Source: Chitinophagales bacterium (lineage in GTDB: Bacteria; Bacteroidota; Bacteroidia; Chitinophagales; UBA2359). From it: a stretch of DNA of 64,000 bases. A program made the position numbers and the translations under genes. Position 1 is the stretch's first letter. The number at the start of each line of letters is the position of its first letter. Below, one piece after another: positions 6,695 to 16,976 of this stretch. The DNA lies in contig JAWKLZ010000001.1 in the NCBI GenBank assembly GCA_041392475.1, forward strand, positions 3,286,001 through 3,350,000, in the 5' to 3' direction. Under the pieces are notes generated by a model. That model saw nothing but the letters and a program-made list of their open reading frames with translations. It was not told where the DNA came from and did no database searches.

Positions 6695-9600
6695 TCATCG
6701 TATAATTACCAATTTTTCTACTTCCTCTATATCCTGCATTCGGCAGTAATAAATGCCTGCTTGAAGGTCTTCTATATCCACACTGTTCTCATTTTGAGTG
6801 ATAGGTTTAGAAAAGATTAACTGACCATTCATATCATAAATGTGGAATAAAGCATTTCCTGTTCCTTTCCAATTTACATGAATAAGAGTGTTTCCAGGAT
6901 TTGGATAAATAGTAAAACCTTGTTGGCTTTCAAGTATGTTTGAGTTTCGTTTACTACTATTATGATTTTCCTCCAAAGGAGTGGATTTCCTTGAATAAAT
7001 ATCTCCCCTCAATACTACCAAATGTGCTTGTGCCAAAGCCGCATTGGAGGAAACTATGTTATTTGAAATACTCTCTACTTGATGTATCTGTCCACCCCAA
7101 ACAGCTTCGTATAGTTGATGAAATTCCACATTTTCAGCCGTACTTTGTGGAATACGATTCAGATAGAAACGAGCAGTTTGTTCATCGTCGTTTGCAGCAT
7201 AGGTGTTGACCAGTAGTTTATTGCTCCATATTTCATTGAGACAAGCCAAATCCATCAAAACCTCATTGACTTGATGGATCGCCAATAAATATTGAATATC
7301 CTTGGTTGTCAATTCACATTGACCCGTAGGGCGAGGCGGATGTGGAGGATTAGGAGGATAGATAGGAGTCGTATAAACAATTCCATCGTCATTAGGAGGA
7401 GCAATAAATACTTCATCACATATAGTTTTATTTAGAGGACTTCCGCCAGTACATTCATCCAAATCCGCATCATCTACACCGTCATCAGCACCATCTATTT
7501 CGGTGGGTTTAGATTCTATTCCACCATAATTCAATTCAACTGTATGGGCTGCCAAATTATAGATATGCCTTCTGTTTTGAAAGTTGTTGGTAGTATGCCA
7601 ATCTTGCCAAAACATATCAAACACCCCATTAAGTCCATTACAATCTCCTTGAGCATTTATAATGGTATTTGCTCCCATTGCCGTTCCACTCTCCGATTCT
7701 TTAGGCAAATACCAATCATTCAAAGGCACTTCCCCTGTATCACCGTCCTCTAAATATTTATTGCAAAAAAGTTGAATACCTTGGCTATTTCCTTCAAATT
7801 GTGTGCCTGCCCCAATCGCTCCCTCAAAACGGTTTTCTTCTATATGACTATCTAATTCTCCATCTTTAAAACAATCTTGAAAAACAATCCCTTTGACTTG
7901 ATTGATAGAAGGATTGGAACTGAGCATATCATCTTTGGAAACCAAACGGTTGCCTTCCATTTTAAGGGCAAAAGACTGTTTGATGAAAATGCCATGTGCG
8001 GGATAGTTTTCAGTAGCTACTGTGGGCAGTTCGATGTAATTTGCACTGACTATAGCAGTAGGAGTGGTATTAAGGGTAATCGCATGGTGATTGTTGTAGA
8101 ATTGATTGTTTATTACATTTGTGACATTCATCAAAGAAGCCGTGCTGTAAATATCTATGCCCTTATCAAGATTGGTAAACTCATTCGGTTCAAATGAGTT
8201 GTTTTCTTCACTACCAATCGTAATATTGGTTTGAATTGCCACAATCCCAATTCCCCTTGCTACTCCGTTCAAATCACTGTCGTCATCTGTACTAAAGTCA
8301 TTCCCATAAATATGCAAACCTCCATCTACCTGTCCGTCTATATTTCTACTCGCCCTATTCAGGATAATGTGCTTGTATTCCCCTGCCCAAGCATTAACCG
8401 AAGCATTGGGAAAAGGGGCATCATTTATGAAATCAGTATCTGTTATTAAGCTCCTCTGAACTGCATCGTGTTGTTCGATTTGAATTCCTACTTTGTTGTT
8501 AACAAATTGGTTGCGTTTTGCAAGTGGAGAGTTTCCCTTCTCTATATGAACGAAGCCCCCCCCTATGTCCGAAATAGCTCCAGATATTGGATCTACCACC
8601 ACATCTGTCACCGCATAAGCATGAATGCCAATCATGGCATCTCGAATAATGCTCTGATTATTTACGATAACAATGCCATGGTCAGGGTGTAATTGACTCG
8701 AATTGGGATTGCTATACCAAGTTTCATGTGGTTCACTTCGCTTTCCTTTTACCTGAATCCCCTTCCAATTCATTCCCGAACACTCATGAGCTTGTAGAGT
8801 AGCTTTGTTTAAGCGAAGTCTTCCTCCTTCCTTGACCGATATACCCGAATATTCATCTAAAAAGGTGATGGTTTTGTTGGAGATATTGAGTTCTACTCCT
8901 TCTGGAACAACCAAAGTACCTAAAATCTGGTCAGGACCAGTATTGACATTCCATGTAAAAGAGGTCATGGTAGTAGTAGTTGAAGCCCCTTCAAAGGTAT
9001 CGTTCCAAGTGTCGGTATCTGTTTCTGCTTGTACAAAATCAACTTCTGGCATTAAGTCATTCATTGTTATTGTGGTAGGAGTGCTTAAAGGGCTTACGCA
9101 ACCGTGGGAAGTAGTGACTTGTGCAGTATAAGTTCCTGGCGTTTTCACGGTTAAACTTTGTCCCTGTCCAACAACTTCTCCATCTAAAAACCAAGTTCCT
9201 CTGTCAAAAATAGAAATCGAGACAAGCTCAAGTTTTTTTCCACATTCACCAATCAAATCTTCCGAAGTAAAAGAGGGCTGAGCAGGAACAGGACGAATGG
9301 TAACTGGGAGAGGATCAGACATGACAGTACAGTTCTGATTTCCTTGACTGGTTACACGAACCCTATAGTTTGCTGTATTTTCTACGGTGATACTTTTCTC
9401 ACCTGTGTTTATGCTTGATGGAAACCACTGATAGGTCACATCTTCAGAACTACTGTTAGCGGTTAAGGTTGCCCTACCGCAGTAAGGCTCATCCCCCTCT
9501 ATATCAATCGTTACAGTTAAATCAGTTAGGTTTACATTAAAAGTGTGGCTGAATTCCGAACCACAATAACTTTCTTTTCCTGTAATTTTGTATTCTCCAG

Positions 9601-12259
9601 GTTTTGTAACAGAATAATCTTTTAAGCCTTCTTCATCTACATGGACTGGTGTACCTTGATTAGGAGGATAAATGGTATATTCTTGTGCTCCTGTGAAGTA
9701 ATCATTAATATCAATGCCAAAATTGTCTTCCGAGCAGATATTCAAGGAGTTAGGAACTGTAGTATTATGTTCAATAATTTCTCCCAATATAGTGATTTCA
9801 TCCGATACAGTACAAAGTCCATCGCTGCTACTATTTAACTCAGAAAAATCCACTCGATATCTTCCAGGTTCTGTGATACTTATACTAAGTATATCTTTTC
9901 CTATTTCTTTATCTTCGATAACATCATACCAAGTTAAGTCTCTCAACTCCTCAAAATCACCATTTAAGCTAAGAACCAAAGGACTGCTATCAAAGTCACA
10001 ATAAAAATATTCCGAGCCTTGTATAAAAGTAGCAGCATTACTCGCATCTATAGTTGCTTGCCACAAATGAGTTATGTTAATTTCATCCGTATTGCTACAG
10101 TTTCCCTCAGTGACTGTAACAGTATAAACACCTATAGATTGAGGAGCTATTTTTTGGGTTGTTTCTCCCGTTGACCACTGATAAGACAAACCATTTCCTT
10201 CACCAGCATTCAATTCTTTACCCAAACAAAATGTTGCCTCTCCATTTTCGTCTCCTCTTAAATCTACAAAAGGAGTAAAAAACACATCAACGGAAACCAT
10301 TGCATCACAATAAGCATTGCCTTCATTGTCTTCACTTCCCAACTCTACTATATAAGTTCCTTCTTCATTTACAGTAATTACTTGGGTAGTTTCTCCTGTT
10401 GACCAACTATAAGAAGCATAACCCGCACTTGCAGTTAAAGTTGTGCTTTCACCATGACAAATCCCTAAGTCGCCTGTGATTTCAACATTATTTTCAGTTT
10501 CACCATTGTAAGGTTCTCCCACATTCACAGCATACCATGCATTGGTTACTTGTCTAACGGCATTTAGGTATTCTTCTTCTGTAGTAAAATATCCAGCGTC
10601 CTCCATATTCTCTAATACTGATAAAGAACCTTGTCTCACATTATCAAAATTGAGTTCCATTTGCCCTTGTTCAAAATAGTAGTTATTAAAAACTATATCC
10701 GTGGCTAATTCAAAACCAATAGGACAAATGTTATAACTTCCACCAATAGGCATCCCTCCAGATATTGGTGTCGAATTGTCAATTCTCAATCCTTTGCCTC
10801 CTTCTGAGAGTAAATAAAACCAATGAGAATGTACTCCTCCTATAGCATAATAGTTAATAGTATAATAATTGTAATTTGATAACTGTGTGTTTACAGAACC
10901 ATCGTTATTATAAACCAATGATTGATACTTGCTAAAGTCTCTACCTGCTGTGGCCACATGATAATCAGGCAGTGTAGTTTCTCCAAAAGAAGTTCTCACA
11001 GTATAATCTGTCATTACCCCTAAAATATCGCAAAAAGACTCTTCTATGCCTAAACTTACACTTGGAACTCCATGAGATAAAGGATTCATTTTATTCCTTG
11101 CGATAAAATGAGTAAATTCATGAACTATAGGATCTATATTTTGAACTCCACTTTCATTCACACCTATGCTTGTCTGTGAAGCAATATTACTTCCTCTTAC
11201 TCTCGCAATCAAATTTCTATCGTCATGGTCTAAAAACATAGCTCCCAAATTCTTAAAGTAGTCATAGGCTCTCTCAACTGCAAAATGCATACTAAAAGCA
11301 TCTTTTACAATATCATTATTTGAGGGAGGGTTATTTTCATCAATATAGAATACAAAAGAATCATCAACGGGTAATCCTGTGGGGTCAAAGGAATTACTTA
11401 GCCTTGTCTCTATTTGTGACTGTTTGGTCTCACTTTGATATAACTCTCTACACAGATCTTTCAGTTTGAAAACTCCATCTTCTTCTGTCGTTTTTATACA
11501 AACATCAAAGTCAAAAAACCAATTATTGACATCTTGATTAACGCTTGCTGTACAGTTAGAAAGTTCTTCAGTCTCTACACAAAGACCATTGTACAAGGAA
11601 ACAGTCTTTTCAATATTTCCATTTTGTGCATTTACATAAATCGCTTGCCCCCCAAAAGGAACACTTGTATAAACATCTACTTTATAAGCCAAAATATTAT
11701 CTTCTCCTGATTGAATAATAAGAAGTTCCGCTGTTGGATAAGTATAAGACTCATCCACTTCCCAAGCATACACTTCTGCATCTATGTATTCAATAGCAGT
11801 TACCACCGCTTTAGCATTGTTTAGATTTGGAATTGGATTTGCGTTTATACCTTTTACAATTCTACCATTGCCCTTCCATACAGTATTGTTTTGCAGATTG
11901 GATTGTATTCTAAAATGTCCGCTTTCCACAGGAATTTCTTGATAGGTTTGTTGGTAGTAATTGTGGGTAAAGCCATATTTATCTGCAACACTACTTAGCA
12001 GCACCATTTCGTCCTTACTTCCCAAACTAAAGTTACTTTTGTAGTCTTCAAAAATTGTGGTATCAGTTGTATTCAGATTCTCTTTGAATACCAGCCATCC
12101 AGGGGTAGGTTCGCTTTCTGCAATCACTTCAAGATTGGCATCCATCATAGCAGAACTTTGAGCCAAAATAGAAAAATTCATTCCCATTAAAACAAATAAT
12201 AAGGGAATAATTTGAAGAAATTTACTTCGCTCTAAATTACCAAACTTCAAACATATCAT
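6695..12259 (-). CDS. Giant secreted M4-type metalloprotease with Ig-like and beta-helix regions and T9SS sorting domain
   Basis: About 1854 residues if read from the ATG at 12259, which gives a clean signal peptide (basic LERSK, hydrophobic LQIIPLLFVLMGM, cleavage after ILAQ). The open frame continues upstream to 12358, but that adds an unusual leader. In order: a propeptide of FTP/PepSY type; a catalytic domain with HEFTH and, 22 residues later, a glutamate in IEESFCD, the zinc-site arrangement of thermolysin-like M4 peptidases; at least four Ig/PKD-like modules with YSWSTGETTQ-type strands; a long right-handed beta-helix region; a proline-rich hinge (PIYPPNPPHPPRP); a helical linker; and a T9SS type A domain (IYPNPGN). 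It should degrade protein outside the cell or at the surface. A run of eight G/C (12260-12267) touches the chosen start codon and could slip. Confidence 0.85.
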   Translation of the reverse strand: MICLKFGNLERSKFLQIIPLLFVLMGMNFSILAQSSAMMDANLEVIAESEPTPGWLVFKENLNTTDTTIFEDYKSNFSLGSKDEMVLLSSVADKYGFTHNYYQQTYQEIPVESGHFRIQSNLQNNTVWKGNGRIVKGINANPIPNLNNAKAVVTAIEYIDAEVYAWEVDESYTYPTAELLIIQSGEDNILAYKVDVYTSVPFGGQAIYVNAQNGNIEKTVSLYNGLCVETEELSNCTASVNQDVNNWFFDFDVCIKTTEEDGVFKLKDLCRELYQSETKQSQIETRLSNSFDPTGLPVDDSFVFYIDENNPPSNNDIVKDAFSMHFAVERAYDYFKNLGAMFLDHDDRNLIARVRGSNIASQTSIGVNESGVQNIDPIVHEFTHFIARNKMNPLSHGVPSVSLGIEESFCDILGVMTDYTVRTSFGETTLPDYHVATAGRDFSKYQSLVYNNDGSVNTQLSNYNYYTINYYAIGGVHSHWFYLLSEGGKGLRIDNSTPISGGMPIGGSYNICPIGFELATDIVFNNYYFEQGQMELNFDNVRQGSLSVLENMEDAGYFTTEEEYLNAVRQVTNAWYAVNVGEPYNGETENNVEITGDLGICHGESTTLTASAGYASYSWSTGETTQVITVNEEGTYIVELGSEDNEGNAYCDAMVSVDVFFTPFVDLRGDENGEATFCLGKELNAGEGNGLSYQWSTGETTQKIAPQSIGVYTVTVTEGNCSNTDEINITHLWQATIDASNAATFIQGSEYFYCDFDSSPLVLSLNGDFEELRDLTWYDVIEDKEIGKDILSISITEPGRYRVDFSELNSSSDGLCTVSDEITILGEIIEHNTTVPNSLNICSEDNFGIDINDYFTGAQEYTIYPPNQGTPVHVDEEGLKDYSVTKPGEYKITGKESYCGSEFSHTFNVNLTDLTVTIDIEGDEPYCGRATLTANSSSEDVTYQWFPSSINTGEKSITVENTANYRVRVTSQGNQNCTVMSDPLPVTIRPVPAQPSFTSEDLIGECGKKLELVSISIFDRGTWFLDGEVVGQGQSLTVKTPGTYTAQVTTSHGCVSPLSTPTTITMNDLMPEVDFVQAETDTDTWNDTFEGASTTTTMTSFTWNVNTGPDQILGTLVVPEGVELNISNKTITFLDEYSGISVKEGGRLRLNKATLQAHECSGMNWKGIQVKGKRSEPHETWYSNPNSSQLHPDHGIVIVNNQSIIRDAMIGIHAYAVTDVVVDPISGAISDIGGGFVHIEKGNSPLAKRNQFVNNKVGIQIEQHDAVQRSLITDTDFINDAPFPNASVNAWAGEYKHIILNRASRNIDGQVDGGLHIYGNDFSTDDDSDLNGVARGIGIVAIQTNITIGSEENNSFEPNEFTNLDKGIDIYSTASLMNVTNVINNQFYNNHHAITLNTTPTAIVSANYIELPTVATENYPAHGIFIKQSFALKMEGNRLVSKDDMLSSNPSINQVKGIVFQDCFKDGELDSHIEENRFEGAIGAGTQFEGNSQGIQLFCNKYLEDGDTGEVPLNDWYLPKESESGTAMGANTIINAQGDCNGLNGVFDMFWQDWHTTNNFQNRRHIYNLAAHTVELNYGGIESKPTEIDGADDGVDDADLDECTGGSPLNKTICDEVFIAPPNDDGIVYTTPIYPPNPPHPPRPTGQCELTTKDIQYLLAIHQVNEVLMDLACLNEIWSNKLLVNTYAANDDEQTARFYLNRIPQSTAENVEFHQLYEAVWGGQIHQVESISNNIVSSNAALAQAHLVVLRGDIYSRKSTPLEENHNSSKRNSNILESQQGFTIYPNPGNTLIHVNWKGTGNALFHIYDMNGQLIFSKPITQNENSVDIEDLQAGIYYCRMQDIEEVEKLVIIR

Positions 12260-12625
12260 GGGGGGGGCAATACATAAACCTCTCTCAAAAAAGAAAATAC
12301 ACAAAAACGCTTCATAAAAAACAAAATTTAAAGGATTGAAAAAAGCATTTTTTTCCAATGGGCTTAGTGGGAAAGTTTTGAATGACTTATTTTAAGCATC
12401 TATCCAAACACGTTGTATAGACTTTTTCAAAACAAGCATTTGTTCATGAGTTACTAAGTTAAGACATAAAAAACAAATTTTCAAATAAATTAGAGTAAGG
12501 AGGAAAAGTTTTTGTTATGCTATGAACACCAAAACAAAGCGGAAGCCTTTGCAGACAAGACTTACATAGCGTTGATTCTTGTAGAAAAAAAACAGACTCA
12601 TGGGTATTTTTAGTGGAGGAGTTAA

Positions 12626-12702
12626 AGACTTTTGTAGTTTACTTTTCAGAGCATACTGATTTCCAAACACTCCATATCTTCAAGGATAAACTACAAAAGT
12701 CT
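12626..12702. repeat. Long intergenic inverted repeat, family member 4
   Basis: Perfect 16-bp arms agacttttgtagttta (12626-12641) and taaactacaaaagtct (12687-12702). Pairing continues imperfectly outward (tagtggagga / tccttccacta, 12611-12712). The interior resembles that of 2212-2280. The surrounding non-coding stretch 12260-13089 holds this element, the 164-bp repeat copy at 12862-13025 and otherwise only A+T-rich DNA. Short open frames that run through the hairpin are not credible genes. Confidence 0.7.
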
Positions 12703-12861
12703 CCTTCCACTAAAATTTTCGATGAACCAAAAAACATTTTCAGCTTCAATTCTCCAACTTATAGGCAAACAAAACCCTCAAACCATAAATTCCTCCTATA
12801 TTTGCCTCAACCAACTACACAAGACACAAGTACAAAGACAAAAGAGGCACATATTGACTGT

Positions 12862-13025
12862 CATTACACTGTCAAGAAAGTCATTTGACAAGACATTTAC
12901 AAGGGCGTAGCCCTGACCCTATTTGTAGAAAAACAGATAGAATTCAAGCGATTAGGAGCGTAGCTTCGGCACGACTAAATAATTGACTACGTGTGGTGTC
13001 GAGGCCATGCCCCTCATAGAAATCT
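12862..13025. repeat. 164-bp interspersed repeat, copy 2
   Basis: Gap-free partner of 2291-2454 in the same orientation, with the same nested inverted repeats (gggcgtagccc inside tacaa..ttgta). It ends 64 bases before the start codon of the 3-dehydroquinate synthase gene, while copy 1 ends 76 bases before the ABM gene, so both could lie in 5' leader regions. No protein frame is conserved between copies. The nearby inverted repeat accompanies both copies, though at different distances. Confidence 0.75.
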
Positions 13026-13089
13026 ATTTACCATCATTCCTACATTAACATCTTATATCTTTCGTCTTTCGTCTTAAAAGTTTAAAACC

Positions 13090-14148
13090 ATGAACACAAA
13101 AACGGTATCTCTCTCAGATTACACCATCACCCTAGGCGACTTCCAAAACACACTTGCAGCATTGTTGGCAGAAGGCAACTATTCGCAAGTATTTGTGTTG
13201 GTAGATGAAAACACCAAAGCCCATTGTTTGCCCATTTTGTTGGAAAAACTTCCCGTATTACAGGAGGCGATGGTGATTCAGATACAAAGCGGAGAAATCC
13301 ACAAAAACATCCAAACCTGTCAGTCTATTTGGTCACAATTGTTAGCAGCACAAGCAGATAGAAACGCCCTCTTGCTCAATTTGGGAGGTGGGGTGATAGG
13401 TGACATGGGTGGTTTTGCAGCCGCAGCCTACAAGCGGGGCATTCGTTTCATTCAAATACCGACTACCTTACTCGCTCAAGTCGACGCTTCAATTGGAGGA
13501 AAATTGGGGATAGACTTTGACAATTTGAAGAATGTGATTGGTTTTTTCCAAAACCCACAAGCGGTATTGATTGACCCCATTTTTTTGCAGACCCTCCCCG
13601 CTCGTCAGATACGCAATGGTTTTGCCGAAATCATCAAACACGCCCTCATTGCAGATGCGGGTTACTTTCAGGATTTGTTGACCATCAATCGGGACAATAT
13701 TGAAACAGTCAATTGGTCCGACATCATCATGCGTTCATTGCAGATCAAAAAATCGGTGGTTGAAGCCGATCCTTTTGAAAAAGGTTGGCGAAAAATATTG
13801 AACTTTGGGCATACGGTCGGACACGCCGTAGAAAGTTTTTCTTTGGAGCATGATGCTGACCCTTTGCTACATGGCGAAGCGATTCACTTGGGCATGATGG
13901 CAGAATTGAAGTTGTCCATACAAAAAACTGATTTTCCTGCAAATGAATATGAGCAAATACGACATTTTATGCAGCAATTGTACGACCCCTATGAGCTTGC
14001 AGCAGCCAATTTTGACTCGGTGATGGCATACCTTCAAAACGACAAAAAACACGACGCAAAACAGCTTAACTTTACCCTATTGGAGGCAATCGGAAAACCA
14101 ATTATCAATCAATACCTAAAAAAAGAAGATATTGTAAAATCTTTTTGA
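13090..14148 (+). CDS. aroB: 3-dehydroquinate synthase
   Basis: This 352-residue protein converts DAHP to 3-dehydroquinate, the second step of the shikimate pathway to aromatic amino acids, using NAD and a divalent metal in the cytoplasm. Visible family motifs are the NAD-binding GGGVIGDMGGF.AA.YKRG at about residues 98-117, PTTLLAQVDASIGGK with the active-site region around residues 125-140, NG.AEIIKHALI with a metal-binding glutamate, and FGHT.GHA.E with metal-binding histidines near residues 238-243. Length is normal for the family. No other shikimate gene is adjacent. A weak hairpin lies behind it. The start ATG is preceded by the 164-bp repeat. Confidence 0.95.
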   Translation: MNTKTVSLSDYTITLGDFQNTLAALLAEGNYSQVFVLVDENTKAHCLPILLEKLPVLQEAMVIQIQSGEIHKNIQTCQSIWSQLLAAQADRNALLLNLGGGVIGDMGGFAAAAYKRGIRFIQIPTTLLAQVDASIGGKLGIDFDNLKNVIGFFQNPQAVLIDPIFLQTLPARQIRNGFAEIIKHALIADAGYFQDLLTINRDNIETVNWSDIIMRSLQIKKSVVEADPFEKGWRKILNFGHTVGHAVESFSLEHDADPLLHGEAIHLGMMAELKLSIQKTDFPANEYEQIRHFMQQLYDPYELAAANFDSVMAYLQNDKKHDAKQLNFTLLEAIGKPIINQYLKKEDIVKSF

Positions 14149-14184
14149 AGCAATTGGTTGTTGTAAACTATGCAAAGTGACTAA

Positions 14185-14216
14185 TTTGCCGAATGTTTTA
14201 TTGGTTTTTCGGCAAA
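14185..14216. terminator. Possible hairpin terminator behind aroB
   Basis: Arms tttgccgaa (14185-14193) and ttcggcaaa (14208-14216) pair perfectly with a 14-base loop, in the 148-base gap between aroB and clpC. No clear T-run follows on the plus strand, so termination is only a guess. Confidence 0.35.
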
Positions 14217-14296
14217 ACATGACTAAATTACAGGTATTCATGCCAGAACATCCATTTTTGACGACTAGGAATAGTTTTTGACATTTATAGCATAAT

Positions 14297-16822
14297 ATGG
14301 AAGCAAAATTTTCACAAAAGGTTAAAGAGGTGATTTCTCTCAGCAGAGAGGAAGCCTTGAGATTGAGTCACGATTATTTGGGGATAGAACATTTGCTATT
14401 GGGCATTTTGAGAGAAGGAGGCAGCATGGCTGTCAAGGTGTTGAGATCGCTAGAGATTGATTTGACCATACTCAGAAGAGCTATCGAAGATGCTGTAAAA
14501 GGCAACAATTCGGGGCGTGTAGTAAACGCCAATGACATTCCCCTGACCAAACAGGTGGAAAAAGTACTAAAGGTAACCGTGCTTGAAGCAAAAATGCTCA
14601 AGAGCGAAGTAATTGACACAGAACACTTAATGCTATCAATTTTGAAGAACAAAGAAAACATAGCTACGAGAATATTACACCAGTTTGACGCTGATTACGA
14701 GGCGTTCAAAACCGAACTGGATTATGTGAAACACGAAACGAAAGGAGAATACTCCAATGAATCCGACGACGAATTTGACGAAGAACGTCAAAGAGGCGGT
14801 GGTGGTGGAGGCACTTTTTCTAATCGTGGAAAATCCAGTGCAAAATCTCGTACACCAGTATTGGACAATTTCGGGCGAGATATTACCAAACTTGCCGAAG
14901 AAGACAAGCTCGACCCTATTGTTGGGCGAGAAGTCGAAATCGAGCGTGTTTCGCAAATTCTCAGCCGCCGTAAGAAAAACAACCCAATATTGATTGGGGA
15001 ACCTGGCGTGGGTAAGACTGCCATCGTTGAAGGTTTGGCACTGCGAATCATTCAGCGAAAGGTTTCGCGTGTATTGTTTGACAAACGCATTGTGATGCTC
15101 GATTTGGCTGCTTTGGTGGCTGGAACGAAGTACCGTGGTCAGTTTGAAGAACGCATGAAAGCCATCATGAATGAACTCGAAAAGAACAGAGATGTGATTT
15201 TGTTCATTGATGAAATCCACACGATTGTAGGTGCAGGTGGGGCAACAGGTTCGTTGGATGCTTCCAACATTTTCAAACCTGCCTTGGCTCGTGGCGAACT
15301 GCAATGTATTGGCGCATCTACTTTGGATGAGTACCGTCAGTACATCGAAAAAGACGGTGCATTGGACCGACGTTTTCAAAAGGTAATTGTGGATCCTCCT
15401 TCCATTGAAGATTCGATTCACATCTTGGAAAACATCAAAGAAAAATACGAAGATTACCACAATGTGAACTACGATGATGAGGCCATCAAAGCCTGTGTGA
15501 CATTGAGTACCCGATACATTACCGACCGTTTTCTTCCAGACAAGGCGATTGACGTGTTGGACGAAGTAGGCGCAAGGGTTCACCTCAAAAATATCCATGT
15601 TCCAGAGGACATCGTGAAGTTGGAGGAAGAAATCGAAAATATCAAATTGGAGAAAAATCGTGTGGTGAAAAGCCAGCGATATGAGGAGGCTGCTCGATTG
15701 AGGGACAGCGAGAAAAAGATGTTGGACGAACTGAAACGTGCCAAACAACGCTGGGAAGATGATGCAAAAACCATGCGTTATCCTGTTGGTGAAGAAGACA
15801 TTGCAGAAGTAGTAGCGATGATGACAGGTATTCCTGTGAAACGTGTGGCACAGAGCGAAAGCAATCGTTTGCTGCACATGAAGGAAGACCTCAAGAAGCA
15901 AATCATCGGTCAAGACGAAGCGGTGATGAAAGTCACCAAAGCCATCCAAAGAAACCGTGTGGGACTCAAAGACCCCAAAAAACCAATTGGTTCTTTCATT
16001 TTCTTGGGCCCTACGGGTGTCGGAAAAACGGAATTGGCAAAGGCTTTGGCTCGCTACTTGTTTGACACAGAAGATGCTCTGATTCGCATTGACATGAGTG
16101 AGTACATGGAAAAATTCTCTATCTCTCGCTTGATTGGTGCGCCTCCAGGCTACGTAGGTTATGAGGAAGGTGGACAATTGACCGAGAAAGTCAGACGCAA
16201 ACCTTATTCGGTGATTCTGCTCGATGAAATCGAAAAGGCACATCCTGATGTGTACAATATCTTGCTACAAGTATTGGACGATGGACAGTTGACGGATGGA
16301 TTGGGTAGAAAGATTGACTTCAAAAACTCCTTGATTATCATGACCTCCAATATTGGAGTGCGTCAATTGAAGGATTTTGGTTCGGGTGTAGGTTTCAACA
16401 CTTCTGCCAAACAAGATCAGTCGGACAGCCTCACCAAAAACACCATTGGCAAGGCATTGAAGCGCACTTTCTCACCAGAGTTTTTGAACCGTATTGATGA
16501 TGTGGTAATTTTCAATTCACTTGGAAAAGAAGAAATTTTCCAAATCATTGACATTGCCCTTCAAGATTTGTATCGCCGCATTGAGTTGTTGGGCTATACC
16601 ATGAAATTGAGCGACAAAGCCAAAGATTTCTTAGCAGAGAAAGGCTACGACCCTCAGTTTGGCGCACGTCCTCTTCACCGAGCGATTCAACGCTACATTG
16701 AAGATCCATTGGCAGAAGAAATTCTGGGTGCAAAATTGGAGAAAGGAGATATTTTGTTGATTGACTTGGATGATGACCAAAAAATCGTGATTGCCCCTCA
16801 AAAAGCAACAGAGAGTGTCTGA
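14297..16822 (+). CDS. clpC: ATP-dependent Clp protease ATP-binding subunit ClpC
   Basis: An 841-residue AAA+ unfoldase of the ClpC type that feeds substrates to the ClpP peptidase. Domains in order: the double Clp N repeat (residues 1-145), a glycine-rich linker (RQRGGGGGG near 165-172), AAA domain 1 with Walker A GEPGVGKT near residue 235 and Walker B VILFIDEIHT, a middle domain with a UVR-like segment (YEEAARLRDSEKK near 455-470), AAA domain 2 with Walker A GPTGVGKT near residue 570 and the sensor/Clp D2-small region up to the end. The UVR-type middle region and the N-domain distinguish it from ClpA and ClpB. It stands alone with its own terminator; clpP is not nearby. Base composition resembles neighbouring housekeeping genes. 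Confidence 0.95.
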   Translation: MEAKFSQKVKEVISLSREEALRLSHDYLGIEHLLLGILREGGSMAVKVLRSLEIDLTILRRAIEDAVKGNNSGRVVNANDIPLTKQVEKVLKVTVLEAKMLKSEVIDTEHLMLSILKNKENIATRILHQFDADYEAFKTELDYVKHETKGEYSNESDDEFDEERQRGGGGGGTFSNRGKSSAKSRTPVLDNFGRDITKLAEEDKLDPIVGREVEIERVSQILSRRKKNNPILIGEPGVGKTAIVEGLALRIIQRKVSRVLFDKRIVMLDLAALVAGTKYRGQFEERMKAIMNELEKNRDVILFIDEIHTIVGAGGATGSLDASNIFKPALARGELQCIGASTLDEYRQYIEKDGALDRRFQKVIVDPPSIEDSIHILENIKEKYEDYHNVNYDDEAIKACVTLSTRYITDRFLPDKAIDVLDEVGARVHLKNIHVPEDIVKLEEEIENIKLEKNRVVKSQRYEEAARLRDSEKKMLDELKRAKQRWEDDAKTMRYPVGEEDIAEVVAMMTGIPVKRVAQSESNRLLHMKEDLKKQIIGQDEAVMKVTKAIQRNRVGLKDPKKPIGSFIFLGPTGVGKTELAKALARYLFDTEDALIRIDMSEYMEKFSISRLIGAPPGYVGYEEGGQLTEKVRRKPYSVILLDEIEKAHPDVYNILLQVLDDGQLTDGLGRKIDFKNSLIIMTSNIGVRQLKDFGSGVGFNTSAKQDQSDSLTKNTIGKALKRTFSPEFLNRIDDVVIFNSLGKEEIFQIIDIALQDLYRRIELLGYTMKLSDKAKDFLAEKGYDPQFGARPLHRAIQRYIEDPLAEEILGAKLEKGDILLIDLDDDQKIVIAPQKATESV

Positions 16823-16907
16823 CATTAAAATGTGCCTAAAATAGCGAAATGTCATTTTATATTTGTAAATTTGATTTTAGCTAGTGCGAAAAAATTGATT
16901 TATCAAG

Positions 16908-16941
16908 AAGCTGTATTGCGAAAGTAGTACAGCTTTTTTTG
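16908..16941 (+). terminator. Intrinsic terminator behind clpC
   Basis: Stem aagctgta (16908-16915) pairs with tacagctt (16928-16935), followed on the plus strand by a T-run to 16940. It lies 86 bases behind the clpC stop. Confidence 0.8.
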
Positions 16942-16947
16942 TTGAAT

Positions 16948-16976
16948 AAAAAAAGGGACTATCTCTCGACAGTCCC
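16948..16976 (-). terminator. Leftward intrinsic terminator
   Basis: Stem gggact (16955-16960) and agtccc (16971-16976); on the minus strand it is followed by seven T (16948-16954). It implies leftward transcription entering from 16977-17569, where no convincing gene is seen. Confidence 0.6.

Noticed and set aside
12613..12888. 91-codon rightward frame before aroB
   Set aside because: It runs through both arms of an inverted repeat and into the 164-bp repeat; no family resemblance.
14675..16243. 522-codon open frame antisense to clpC
   Set aside because: It is the mirror of a strongly conserved clpC gene; its composition (phenylalanine- and histidine-rich) is typical of antisense frames and it matches no family.
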